In this document: piece by piece, positions 46,432 through 57,258 of the stretch
Numbering within the stretch: position 1 is the stretch's first letter
Layout of the letters: each line of letters opens with the position of its first letter
Assembly (NCBI GenBank): GCA_012931725.1
Contig: CM022949.1
Span: 8,248,636-8,312,635 of the forward strand
Reading direction: 5' to 3'
Source of the DNA: Litsea cubeba
Lineage: Eukaryota > Streptophyta > Magnoliopsida > Laurales > Lauraceae
Length of the DNA stretch: 64,000 nucleotides
Notes under the pieces: generated by a model
What the model was told of the DNA's origin: nothing
Database searches by the model: none
What the model saw: the letters and a program-made list of their open reading frames with translations, nothing else
Made by a program: the position numbers and the translations under genes

Positions 46432-47364
46432 TGTGAGGCCCCACCCCTTGTGGGCCCTCAATTTGAATTTGAATACTATATATTAGCCTAAGTATATTTA
46501 TTATACTAATTATGGGACTTAGTAAGGATAGTTATGTATTTTCCTAGGCTTTAGTTATATTTTTCTAGTTGTGTGATTAGTAGAGTTAATAGAGTGTCTT
46601 TTACAATTTTAGAGTTTATTAATTTATTAGAGGCCCTAGCTAGATGTTAGTATTTTCTATAGGGGGTATCCACTAAAGTGTCTCCTAGAATCTACCCAAG
46701 GACCAAAACACCCTTTACCCTAACCCTAATTTCATTTTAACTAAAAGGGCACTTTTGTCCCTAACCCAAAACCCAACCTATAAATGCCAAACCCTCCTTT
46801 GCCCAACGAAAACACTGTTCATTTCATTCTCTCATTCCCATCTCTCTTTTCTCTCTTCTTCTTCCCCATTTCTCTCCACCGACCTCTCATTCCCCTCCAA
46901 ATTCTCCTATCTCTCTCTCTCTCTTTCTCTCCCTAGAATTCCCAGTAAGAAGACCGACCCCAACAAGTATCCCTAGACCGATCGTGACCAAGGAGACCCT
47001 CACAGCAGGAATTCCCTATTATAGCCTGGTTCTCTGTTATTTTCTCTTTTCCTTCTATCTAGATCAATCAAGGCAAGTGCAATATGCTTATTTAGTATAG
47101 AATGAATGTTTACTATTTTTTATTCTCTGTAATTCTGTTTAGATGATGTTAGGACTGTTGGATTACCTTTGAACATGTTTTCATGGATGGATTGGCCATT
47201 GATGGATGGGTTGATCTCATTTGGAAGATCAATGCCCATGGACTGGATGGTAGATGTATATTGGAGTGTTTTTCTTGTTTCTGGACGTGTATGTGGCATT
47301 TGGACGAGTTTGGATGGAATTGGGTGAAAATCGGACTGAAGAAGAAGAAGTCAGAAATTTTGAA

Positions 47365-48950
47365 GTTTGGCCGAACTCAGTGTATGCGATCGACCTGCCT
47401 GTACCGCGGTCGACTAGAAACACTGGAGTCTGGGAAAAATTAAGTCTCAGTTATTTTCTCCACAGGCTCAAAGCCCTGTGTGGCCGGTCGACCGAGCTCT
47501 GCTCCAGGTTAACCGAACACAGAGTAAATTCTGGAATAAGTAGCCAAGACCAGATTTCTTCCGAGACCAAATGGCCGAGATGATTGCCGAGACCATGTAG
47601 CCGAGATCATTTGGCCGAGACCAAATGACCGGGATCAAAGATCGGGCCCTACCGAACTCAGCTTTGGCCGAGCTCAGTGCTTGACCGAACTCAGCGCTGA
47701 CCGGGCTCAGTGCTTGACCGAACTCAGCGCTTGATCGGGCTCAGTTAGGGGTGTTCACGGGTCGAAACCCGCGGGTTTCGGGTCAAACCCGACCCGACCC
47801 GTCTAAAATTTTGTGGGTGAAAACCCACCCGAACCCGACCCGTTTGTGTCACGGGTCAAACGGGTCACGGGTTCAACGGGTCACGGGTCGCGGGTCGGGT
47901 TCGGGTCTTTTTTTTTTTTTTTTCATGTAGAAGACCAAATTGTTTATGTAAACAACTTTCAGATAATTGTTAGAGAACTAAAAGTGATTAGATGTAATTA
48001 TGTAAAATAAAAAGTGTGGTTGCGGTTGTTTGCTGGCCTTCTTTTGTACCATGGGTAGGGGTGTACAAAAAAAATAGTTGCGGTTTGACTCGAAAATCAC
48101 GTCCAATTTCAACTACGTAATCACTCTCATCTTGACCATTAATTCAATGGTCACCAATTAAATGATTAAATACAATCAACAAGATATTCAAGATTAACAA
48201 ATCTAAACAAACTGATGTCAAATAGATGTAATAACTAATAAGGCTTCAAAACGTACCGTGTTTTTCATGTGAGATCACCTTAATCTGTTGATAGGAATAA
48301 AATAAATGTTCCTCGCACTAAATATATTATAGTATACATGGGCCTTGAGTTCATAGACATGAGACCAATATAATAACTCAAATATTTAGAAATTGATCGG
48401 TGAACTACATCTAAGAGAAATTAAAACCACATCTTGACAAATATCTCTTGGATTTTTATCCTTGGTCTTCTCCAAAAAAAAAAAAAAAAAAAAAAAACGG
48501 GTTCACGGGTCACCCGCCAACCCGACTCGTGAGACCCGTTACCCGTACCAATGGTCACGGGTCGGGTCGAGCACAAAAACTGTGGGTGGAGTGACCCACC
48601 CATTGACCCACGGGTCGGGTCGGGTTGCCGGGTCGGGTCGGGTTACGGGTCATTTTGTACACCTCTAGGCTCAGTGCTTGGCTGAACTCAGCGCCTGACC
48701 GAGCTCAATACTTGGCAGAGATCAATGTCTCCCGAGCTCTGATTGCCTAACTCCCACAACTAAGGAACTAAAACCTAGGAATTCCTTCAGTTCGGCAATC
48801 CTTGTGTGCGCGGTCGACCGACCAGGCCATGCGATCGACTGAGCACACATGAATTTTCGGAAAAATCAGGCTTATGCCTGAAGAGTTCTGTGCTCTGTTC
48901 CCAGTGTGCTGGGTCAACCGACCAGGCCATGCGGTCGACCGAGCACACTG
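47365..48950. repeat. Repeat array of GACCGAGCTCAGYGC / GGTCGACCG motifs in the solo LTR
   Basis: Copies lie at about 47365-47745 and 48668-48950, interrupted by the hAT-like insertion, whose target GGCTCAGT belongs to the repeat. Confidence 0.8.
47738..48675. mobile_element. hAT-like element with exact 8-bp TSD
   Basis: Spans 47746-48667 (922 bp), from TAGGGGTGTTCACGGGTC to the inverted TAGAGGTGTACAAAATGACC. Flanked by exact GGCTCAGT (47738-47745 and 48668-48675). Both subterminal parts are rich in CGGGTCGGGT. A second internal start (TAGGGGTGTACAAAA, 48056) hints at a nested copy. Long poly(T) at about 47909-47923 and poly(A) at about 48475-48497. No transposase. Confidence 0.88.
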
Positions 48951-50177
48951 TGTACATTAAAATTATCCTAGACTGGGGAGGTTGAATTTATATGGACTTG
49001 TAATTAATTATGAATGTAAATGGACTGTATATCATTGGACATGGACTTGTTACTTCATTTGGACTGTTGTAAAGCAGGCCATGTATTTGGTGGGCATTGG
49101 TTTGGATCCAATGATTGGGCTTGGACTTAGACTATATTCCATGGATTGTATTGGATACTTGGACCTCCTAGGGATATTGTTAGGACATTGTTCACGCAAG
49201 GCAAAGCCTAGACAGACACAGACCTTCATTGTTCCCCTTGTCGGCATAGGCATTCACTCAGTTGATCTAAGCTCAGTCAGTTAGACTGATCATCACTGGT
49301 AGGAGCTATTGAGATGATTGTGCGGCTATCATGATAAGCATTGATGGGACGGACGGTGTGATGCCGGGTCCGGTCGTTGAGGATGATGTTGATGTTATTT
49401 TGCGGGGCTAGATAATCCCCAGCATTAGTTTAGGTTCCCCGTCGTGACTGTGTTCAATATGGGAGGCCCGCGGCATAATATCCCACGGTGTCCAGCTCGT
49501 GTGAATGTGCCATATTGTGAAGGTTTAATATCCTGTATATCATGATTCTACATTGTTTATCTTGCTCAACTGCCTAGTATCTATACCATTGCTACTCTCT
49601 TAACTCTATTACTGTCTCTACTCATTTTGATACATGCATCATATATTACTTGCATACTGTGACTTGCCAGATCTTTAGATCTGATCTACTCTTGGTGCTT
49701 AGGTATTGACCTCGAGTTCGAGGGCGATGCGTACGCACTCGTAGAGGTGCCCGTAGTTGGTGACTATGGATGGGGACCGGCCGACCAGGTGGTCGAGCTG
49801 GAGGATGGAGAGCCTATACCTGGAGTTTGAGTGATTTCATTTGTTTGGGGTTTTGAGAGACATTTGTAGTGAGTTGGATAATAAATATGTAATTAACTTT
49901 GATTTTTATCACTTGATATTTTAGGTTGGACTTCAGCCCGTTCATATTTGATATATACATATTGATGATACCTTATGCTTCCGTTATCTCTGATATTGTT
50001 TCCGCTATATTCCTTATGCTTCCGCAAATTAACCGTTGTCATTATTTTGATGAAAAAATTTTAAATTGGACCTCACTGCGGACCTACGATCTTGGAAGTT
50101 CTAGGATTTTTCGGAAAGTAGTGCGCCAATTTCGATACTTTTGCGATTCTCTCAGTATTCGGAATTGGGGCGTTACA

Positions 50178-50229
50178 CGCGGTCCTTGGTGGTGATGTTG
50201 TCATCGCGGATCGTGAGGTGACAAAGGCT
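50178..50229 (+). pseudogene. Mitovirus-type RdRp fragment, right part
   Basis: Continues the left fragment across the solo LTR. It carries the conserved catalytic motif-C neighbourhood (V-I-A-D following), but the GDD triad appears altered to G-G-D, which would disable it. It is cut again at 50229 by the small hAT-like element. Only about 15 codons are visible. Confidence 0.6.
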
Positions 50230-50585
50230 AGGGGTGCTCATGGGCTGGGCAAGTCCGATCCTGGCCTACCCGCTTTGGGCCGGGCTTGAATATGCAATTA
50301 GGGCTCGATTAATAATTGGGTAGGGCGTGGATAAAGTGAGGGAAAGCCCATAGCCCGGCCCGGCTTGTGTAAGATATACATGTAATTTAATTTAATTAGT
50401 GCTCTAATGCCCACAAAAGTGATGAAAAGCTCGGTTCGGCCCTGCCCGATTGATTAAATGGCCAGGTTCGGGCCTAATTTTTATGGCATGTGTTGGGCTT
50501 GGGTTGGGCCTTGGCCAGTGTTTCTAAAGCGGGGTCGGGCTGGATATGCCTTAGCCCTGCTCAGTCCGGCCCATTAACACCCCTA
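50230..50585. mobile_element. 356-bp hAT-like MITE
   Basis: Ends TAGGGGTGCTCATGGGC and inverted GCCCATTAACACCCCTA. Flanks ACAAAGGC and CCAGAGGC match at 6 of 8. Same family style as the elements at 19850 and 47746. Confidence 0.8.
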
Positions 50586-50682
50586 CCAGAGGCCACCTTA
50601 ACAGCTTTAACTGCTGGAGGATCGAACCTCTCCGATTTTGTTATCTATACGTCCTTTGTACCCCATTCTCTCGTGCCCATTT

Positions 50683-51130
50683 ATTTTCCACAATATGTGG
50701 CTCAGAGAGAAGGACTGAGAATTTGATTAAGTGCTAGTGGAAAAAGGTTAAAAGGGTAGATGAAACGAAAATCAGTAATACCCTCTGCTCCTTGGGTAAA
50801 GAGTTGATTAAATGGAATAACGAGAAGATTGGAAAGGCAAAACTCGAATCTATTAGATCCAAAACCCCTAGTGAGAAGAGCATAAGCAAAGAATTGGAGC
50901 TTAGCCATAAACTAGATGAATATTTAAATAAAAAGGAGGACTTATGGAGAAAAAAATCTAGGAAATTGTGGCTTAAAGATAGGGACAAAAATACTATAAT
51001 TTTCCATTCTAGTACTATTAGTAGGAGGAGAAGGAACAAAATTAATAGAATTTAAAATAATGAAGGCTATGGGCTGAGTAGTAGGGAGGACATAGGGGTC
51101 AAATTTTGCAACTCTATTAATAGAGTCAAG
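50683..51130 (+). pseudogene. L1 LINE ORF2 fragment (between endonuclease and RT)
   Basis: Reads MWLREKD, then after stops KELIKWNNEKIGKAKLESIR and WRKKSRKLWLKDRDKNT, then STISRRRRNKINRI. This is the typical linker of plant L1 ORF2. It could be the continuation of the endonuclease piece at 45575, since both are plus strand, but that is inference. Confidence 0.8.
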
Positions 51131-51649
51131 TGAAGTAAAGTTGATTTTGAAGAAAGAATAAAATATAAGTGGGTTATTATGGTATTTTATTTTTAGTTTT
51201 TTCTTATGGGTTTTTTTTTTTTTACTTTTTGTATGGGAAAGTGAAGTTTTTTTTGTATTTTAGTGGATAAAGGTTGTTGCTTTTTGACTTTTAAAAAAAA
51301 AAAAAAAGATGGAGGGTGTTTTGAATTAAAGTGCTTTTGATGTGACATCTTATATGAAAAATGGAGGCTTTACTCTTCCAGTCATCTCTTCCTTTAGTCG
51401 AAAACTCGAATACTCGAGGAAGAAGGAAGAAAATGAAGAGGTTATGCCTGCTCAGGGTCGAATGCGACCCTCACTTATTATAGCGAGGGTCACAGTCGAC
51501 CCTCAACACATCCTAAAAGATCTGAGACGGAAGAGAGAGCCCCACACATGGGAAAAAAGCTCACATAAATCCCACACAATTTCGAACCCTGGGACACAAG
51601 AACCTGCTGCTGATGCAGCGATGTTGTAGAGTGCTGAACTCACTATTAT
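51131..51649. other. AT-rich spacer
   Basis: Poly(T) and poly(A) runs around 51210-51308. The short open frame at 51342-51629 has no recognisable similarity. Confidence 0.4.
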
Positions 51650-52010
51650 ATAATATAAGAGAGTGGCTACCTACACACTACAAACGACTCTCTACACACT
51701 GTATTTAAAAAAAATACCTAAACTACCCCTCGCCCTCTCATTCCCTCTCTCTCCCTGTTCGTCGCGGGTAGCCGCCAACCACTCGGACACCCTCTCCCCT
51801 TCCTCTCCTTCTCCCTCTCTTTCCCTCTCCCTACTAAGCCCTAAACCCTGCCTGTCGCTGCCCGCCCACCCTCTCTCCTTCTCCCTCTCTATTTCCTTCT
51901 CCCTGTTCGTTGCCGACTGCCGTCCGTCCACCCTCTCCCTCTTATTCTCAATGGCCAAAGGAAGCTCAACATTTCTAGTGTGTTTCTGTCATTTTGTTTC
52001 GGGCTCAAAT

Positions 52011-52150
52011 TGAGTTTGTTCGGCCTATGTGGCCGAACAAATCAGATTCGCGAGCCTTCATCTTCAATGGCTTGACAAACTTGATTTGTTCGGCCCTGTG
52101 TGGCCCAACAAACTCGATTTATTCGGCCTTGTGTTGTCGAACAAACTCGA
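52011..52150. repeat. TTTGTTCGGCC...GGCCGAACAAA palindrome array
   Basis: Three palindromic copies in the left arm of the outer element. Confidence 0.8.
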
Positions 52151-52794
52151 TTTGAGCTCGAAATAAAATGGTAGAAACATCCACAGCATTTGCTTGTCGC
52201 TATTGAAATCTTCGACCACATTTACTTGTCCATTACTTAAAAATCACAAATGACTAGGAATGAGAGATGAATGAGGTTGGCGAGACAGGGAGAAGGAGGG
52301 GGAGATTCTATATGCACCCACTACTATTGCTGTATGCACCCACTTGCTGAACTCACCCCCCTCTTTTATTTTCTTAAAATCGTTTTGCTGAGCCCACCTA
52401 TAATATTCCCCAAACTACCCACGCAAGAAACCCATCGTTCTCCTCCTCTGCATTTCCCTCGTCGACCACCTTTGAAAAACCGAGCAAAGAGCAGCAGTGC
52501 ACAAAGAGCAGACTTCTCCTCCTCTGGCCTTCCCTCTTCTTGGTCGTTCTCCCTCCAAGCAGTGCACGTCGCTTCTTCTTCTTCTTCTTCGTCACAGGAC
52601 GTGTGAGGTGAGTCTTCTTCTTCCTTTTCCTTTTTCTTCTTCTTCATACGTTTATCATTTTTACATTCCTTTTAGGTCGTAATTTCTTTGTTAGATAGTA
52701 GATAAGTTTATTAAGAGCTAATTCATGTGCATTCGAAGTGCTGAATCCCTGTTCACTTTGCCAAAAATCGTGGCAGTTTTCGCGATCTGCTCGG

Positions 52795-53010
52795 CAATGC
52801 AGAACCGTGCATGAATTGTTGTGCACGGCAAATGTTTACCGTGTATAGATTTTTTTTGTACGATAAAAGAATCCGTGCATAAATGTTTTGCACAGAACCT
52901 GTAAACCGTGCAAAACAAATATGCACGGTAAACATATACCGTGCATAAAATTGTTGCACGGAAAAGTTGTGCCGTGCAAAACGATTTTGCACGACACAAT
53001 TGAACCGAGC
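52795..53010. repeat. Left array of TGCACGG...CCGTGCA palindromes
   Basis: Repeated modules such as ATGCACGGTAAA / TACCGTGCAT, about 25 bp each with AT-rich loops. Confidence 0.88.
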
Positions 53011-53088
53011 AGTACAAGAAAAAAAGATTTCTTCCTAGAATGCTTTTTTCTTCCTACTGATTTTTATTTTAAATCCAGATTGGAAGAT

Positions 53089-53535
53089 ATGCCGAGGAGA
53101 CCAGTTCGCCGTATTGGTGGCAGCTCACATCCTACAGGTGGACGTGGTAGTACTTCTAGCGATCCATCCAGAGTGCGGGTGAAGGTTGGCGTTACTAGAC
53201 CTCCTCGCCGAGGTGTGCATGCTACTACTTCGACCGCCGGCCGTCAACGGCCAACGGCGTCTGAACGAAGACGCAAATTACGGCAGGATCCACTGCCTGA
53301 GAGCTATTCAGATGATGATTCCTCAGAGGATGAGGCAGGGCCGTCTAGTCCTCCCCAGCAGTCTAGTACTCCTATTGCGCCAACAGGGGAGGATGATTCC
53401 TCAGAGGATTAGGCACAACCATCCAGTCCTCATGCAGCGGCAGCAGGGGATGGCCCTATTCCCGGCGGTCCGGCCGACGAGTCCGTCCTTGTGAGTGTCA
53501 GGACTCACGTGGCCATATCCATATGGGACGGCGAG
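53089..53535 (+). pseudogene. Plant mobile domain protein gene, exon 1 (with in-frame stop)
   Basis: Starts MPRRPVRRIGG. A basic, serine-rich N-terminus is followed by an acidic stretch with two DDSSEDEA-like repeats. In the second, TAG (53410-53412) stands where GAG would be expected. The frame is otherwise open to SVRTHVAISIWDGE and donor GAG/GTACAC at 53535. The last residues match the usual entry to the plant mobile domain (PMD). Confidence 0.75.
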
Positions 53536-53623
53536 GTACACGTTAATTCTTTATATGTTTTAAGTAATTCTTTATATAATACCAGATGTTAATGAAGATT
53601 TATACTATACTTGTAATGTGCAG

Positions 53624-54322
53624 GAACGTGGCCCGCTCAAATGTATCAGTCATTGGCGCCAGCTGAAGGACTGGTACATACCTCGCCCTAGAGATCGTCT
53701 TGATCTTGAGGTGCCTCTCTTTCGTGCTATCATAGAAGAGTCTGGATTGGCAGACCTGAAGCGTTTCACCTACCGATATATCTCCTGCCCCTTGGTCTCG
53801 AGCTTTGTGGAGAGATGGCAGCCCGAGACCAATACCTTCCACATGCCGTTTGGGGAGATGACGATCACATTAGATGATGTGAGTTCTCTACTTGGCATCC
53901 CAGTCACTGGACTTCCTGTCCACGTATCTACTACTATGAGATTTACTGACCAAGTAGATCTACTCGAGTTAGGACTGGGTGTGGATAGGGAATCTGCGAC
54001 AGCAGAGTTGAACCTGGCACGGGGTGGGGTAGTGAGGATGGGGTGGATCCGACGGGTGTGCGGCGATGTGACTCATGCGTCGTTGGTTGAGGAGGTAGAG
54101 TGTGCAGCCAGAGGCTATCTTCTTTATCTGTGGGGCTGTACACTATTCACTGATAAGTCCGCCACGAGGGTCCCTGTCTACTACTTATCCTTATTGATGG
54201 ACCTGCCACGGGTCCGTCATTACGCATGGGGGGCTGCCGCATTAGCGTATCTGTATCGCCAGTTAGGGACCGCCACTAGGGCAGATGTGCGGCAGATTGC
54301 TGGATATTTGACACTGCTCACG
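53624..54322 (+). pseudogene. Plant mobile domain (PMD / MAIN-like) exon 2
   Basis: PMD proteins (MAIN/MAIL1 relatives) occur both as host genes and as cargo of Mutator and Ty3 elements; host members act in genome stability and silencing. Acceptor TGCAG lies before 53624. The exon reads ERGPLKCISHWRQLKDWYIP at its start, then ADLKRFTYRYISC, MPFGEMTITLDDVSSLLGIP and YYLSLLMDL, all core PMD motifs. It ends at donor ACG/GTAAG (54322). The C-terminal third of the domain is absent because the sequence runs into the convergent transposase tail. With the upstream stop, the gene is probably non-functional. Confidence 0.88.
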
Positions 54323-54338
54323 GTAAGACTGTTACATT

Positions 54339-55620
54339 TTATATATGCATATACATTTTATATGTGCCAATGTGTCTCTTCAATTTTGCATGTGTGCTCT
54401 CAGCCCTATTCGTAGTCACGTTTCCAAAGTGCATATGCCGATCCGTCCAAGCAGCTACAAATTGTTCCTTGTGGTTATTCAACCACGATTTCTTCACATA
54501 ATCAACAGCGTTTGGATACCCACAGATATTCCGGTCCAATGCACTTAGAAACTGAATGTAGTCATTTTCAGTGGGAGAGACTACCAACATGTTCCAACTA
54601 GATATAAACACATCCCATCTGTCGTTGGTCTCAAAATACTTCTTACAATTTTCCAAGATGTTCCTAGAAATATGCCACCTGCATAATAAGCTTGCTGCAT
54701 TCAGAAAAGCAACGTGTATTGCATTGATCAGTGCTAACTCTCTATCGGTTACAATCACACGGGGCATAATACATCCATCCATTAATTCCTGAAGCCTCTC
54801 CAAAGCCCATCTGTAATTGGCATCCCTCTCTGATTCAAGGTACACAAAAGCAACTGAGAAAGTCAGTTGAGTGGATGTCACACCAACAATCTCAAGCAAG
54901 GGAAGTCGATATCTATTAGTCTTGTACGTGCAATCCATTATCAGAACTTCTGGAAATGCACCCCAACTGAATAGATGATGGATGCGCCCAGAATAGGTCC
55001 ATCGTAGCATCTGTAGCGGCGTTGCTAGTGTGATACTCAATGTAGTTGTTCTGCTCCAAATGCATCATGAGTTGTTGCATCTGTGATCGACCGACCAACT
55101 CAATCACCCTCCACTTCTGACGGGCATTGTAGATACTCTTTATCGTACTGGTGTTGTGCACGTCATTTTCCTGCAACGTACGAAGGATGTTCCTTGGCTT
55201 CACCATACTCTTCGACATATCAATCAAAACATTGATTTCCTCCCCTGAAAGCCTTCTAGCAAATGAGTGCTCCTCGAGATGTTGTGCGTTTGGATGATTG
55301 TGCAACCCACATACCACTGTTAACATCCAATCATCATCATTTGCCAACTTTCGGCCCTTCAAAGCAAAATGGCAATTACAGTTCTTCGTTCCCGTTGCCT
55401 TATTAGGATTTCTCTTTTCGGGGACCTTCGATGGACCCTTATAGCTTCCGCTTCTCTCACAAGATAAAATTATTCTCGGCTTCCTACCATCTCCACCAGC
55501 ATCTGAAGTTTTGATTACAATTACCAAGCCATGTTTCTTTCCAACTTCCCTTGTCCATTGGATTAGGTCCTCTCGGCTTCTAAATATCATGTCAGTGGTG
55601 AAGACATTAGTAAAATTCAA
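54339..55620 (-). pseudogene. MULE transposase with FAR1-type DNA-binding domain, frameshifted and 3'-truncated
   Basis: Transposase of the inner Mutator-like element. From ATG 55620: FAR1-like zinc-binding N-terminus (NCNCHFALKGRK...CGLHNH), then after IEYHTSNAATD and FWAHPSSIQL the frame shifts in a run of four C (plus strand, 54961-54964). It continues as GAFPEVLIMDCTYKTNRYRL. The catalytic DDE residues look present: D in IMDCTYK, D in VIVTDRELA, E in TNRAESTHAK; the LCRWH motif lies between. The protein stops soon after KLKRHIG, lacking the usual C-terminus (SWIM zinc finger). It faces the PMD gene tail to tail with no spacer, suggesting a deletion removed both 3' ends. Confidence 0.9.
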
Positions 55621-55729
55621 AGAGCACTCACTCGCACCGGTTGACTGATTCTCCTGAAAATATGATTGCTAAATCTTAGTATATTAATGCACGAAACTAT
55701 ATACTGTCCTTGTGAAATATGCTCGGTTT

Positions 55730-55935
55730 ACTATTGCCGTGCAAAATATTTTTGCACGGCATAAATATGCCGTGCAAACATTTTATGCACGGCCTAAATA
55801 TCCGTGCAAAACTCATTTGAACGGCATAAATATGCCGTGCAAAATATTTTTACACGGCATATTTATGCCGTTCAAATCTAATATGTTTGATAGTGTTCTG
55901 CTGTGCAATATTTATTTGCACGGCTCTTGAATGCC
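55730..55935. repeat. Right array of TGCCGTGCAAA...TTTGCACGGCA palindromes
   Basis: Mirror of the left array. At least six modules with ATAAATA-type spacers. Confidence 0.88.
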
Positions 55936-56397
55936 GAACGGGACGCGTGAATTTTAATTAAAATGCTGGAAACGAAGTCAAGTGTATACCTCCTCTTGGT
56001 AGACCGTTAGTTGCAAGTCCATATTGAAAATGCCTACTTCCGATGGACAATGTGGTGTAGGGAGATGAGTGCCTCCAATATCTTTAAATAAATGGAGGAG
56101 ACTTTGATACTTTTTAAGAGTTGGAGAAGATGATGATGGAAAAGAGATGAAGATCAATGGGGATGAATGAGGTTAGAACAGTATGAAAATAAGGGATAAT
56201 GAAGAATGAGAAGAAGTAGATGCAGAAAAAAGAAGAAGACCATGAAACCTCCCAACCTCAAGAAACACCGTAGCAAAGGAAGAGAGGAAGGATGTTGATG
56301 AAGAAGGGTGATTTCGTCATTTCACCCGAGGCTATTTTGGTAATTAAAAAAAATGTGGGTGTATACAGTAATACATGTGGGTGCGTTTAGAATCTCC
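55936..56397. other. Right part of the inner Mutator element, non-coding
   Basis: GA-rich sequence leading to the TIR. On the minus strand this may be the transposase promoter/leader. No gene seen. Confidence 0.4.
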
Positions 56398-56670
56398 TGA
56401 GGGGGAGAGGGAGAGGGAGATGGTGGCTCGGGTGGTGGCCGGGGACGAGTAGGGTTTAGTAGGAAGAGGGAAAGAGAGGGAGAATGAGAGGAGGGAGAAG
56501 GAATAGGCGGTGGGTGGTGAGGTCGGGCGGAGGGTGGCCAGCCGGCCGGCAGGGAGAGAAAATGAGAGGGAGGGGTAGTTTATGAACTTTTTTATTTATT
56601 TATTTATTTTTAAATGTGGTGTTTGGAGAGATGTTTGCAGCGTAGCTAGCAATCAGCACTCATAATATAA

Positions 56671-57258
56671 TCCGCTGCTTGAGATTGGACTGGAGTCGTC
56701 TCTGACCGTTATCCACTCCCGCTTTCGTTCTTTCGTTTCTCTTCTCTTGGACTTGAAAGCACGTGGTGGGAGTTCCGGACGAATGCCGCCCTTCTCTCCT
56801 CTTCCTTCTCCTACTTGCCATTTCTAGGTCTTTTTTTTTTTCATCCTCTCTCCTTCTCAGATACCTGGAGAAGAGAAGATATCATTTTCTGACACATGCT
56901 GCCGATTGTTCAGAAAGGGTGGGTGAGAGAGAGATTTTGAGGCTGTTTATATAATTCGAATCTCGATAATCCCCGATTGATTGATAGAGGAGGTGGTTTC
57001 ATTCAGTGCGGTGGTTAAGAATACTTGTAGCCCGTAGGGTTTTAATAGCTCTAGGGTTTTTAATTTGGTTGACTATTTATTTGTAACATATTGGGCCAAG
57101 TGAAGTCCTGCGGCGCTGCTGTTGCTGTCGAGTTCTAATAATTTTAGCCTGTGCAAAGGAGTCCGAGTCCAAGTAATGCGATTCTATGGTTTAGTCGTTT
57201 ATTTCATGTGTTGTTTGGAAATCAGTGCAAGGAACGAGGTGTTGAAAAATGCTGCTTC
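56671..57258 (+). promoter_or_regulatory. Promoter and 5' leader of the DLDG1-like gene
   Basis: CT-rich leader-like sequence (56700-56870) follows the Mutator insertion directly, so that element ends only about 0.6 kb upstream of the start codon. The mRNA start is not determinable here. An overlapping upstream ORF begins at 57176. Confidence 0.45.

Larger units (their letters stand above)
46427..50182 (+). mobile_element. Solo LTR, 3.7 kb, with exact TSD
   Basis: The LTR is 46432-50177, starting TGTGAGGCCCC and ending GGGCGTTACA. Exact CGCGG copies flank it (46427-46431 and 50178-50182). A TATA-like CTATAAATGCC is at about 46779. There is no gag-pol. It contains a nested hAT-like element (47746-48667) and an array of GACCGAACTCAG / GGTCGACCG motifs. 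It split an older mitovirus-like sequence. Confidence 0.85.
52301..56397. mobile_element. Inner Mutator-like element with PMD gene and MULE transposase
   Basis: About 45-bp inverted ends: GGAGATTCTATATGCACCCAC and then GTATGCACCCAC on the left; GGAGATTCTAAACGCACCCAC and then GTATACACCCAC inverted on the right. The flanks are purine-rich (GAGGGGGAG occurs on both sides), so the exact TSD is ambiguous. It carries two convergent, degraded genes and two large palindrome arrays. Confidence 0.8.
51650..56670. mobile_element. Outer Mutator-like element with exact 9-bp TSD
   Basis: Spans 51659-56661 between exact ATAATATAA duplications (51650-51658 and 56662-56670). The ends are inverted over more than 100 bp with gaps, sharing GAGTG, then CTACAAAC...TCTC, then AAACTACCCCTC and CTCTCATT. 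Left arm 645 bp and right arm 264 bp flank a second element, so the outer one may be a roughly 0.9-kb Mutator MITE. Confidence 0.82.

Noticed and set aside
39023..50182. The two long LTRs as a pair bounding one full element
   Set aside because: They have different TSDs (GTATG and CGCGG) and clearly different sequences, and each is complete alone.
51663..52013. Open frames in the left arm of the outer Mutator element
   Set aside because: Low-complexity CT-rich translation within the TIR arm; no protein similarity recognised.
57151..57258. Longer N-terminus of the DLDG1-like protein from 57151
   Set aside because: The codon there is GTG, not ATG; the first in-frame ATG is 57259.
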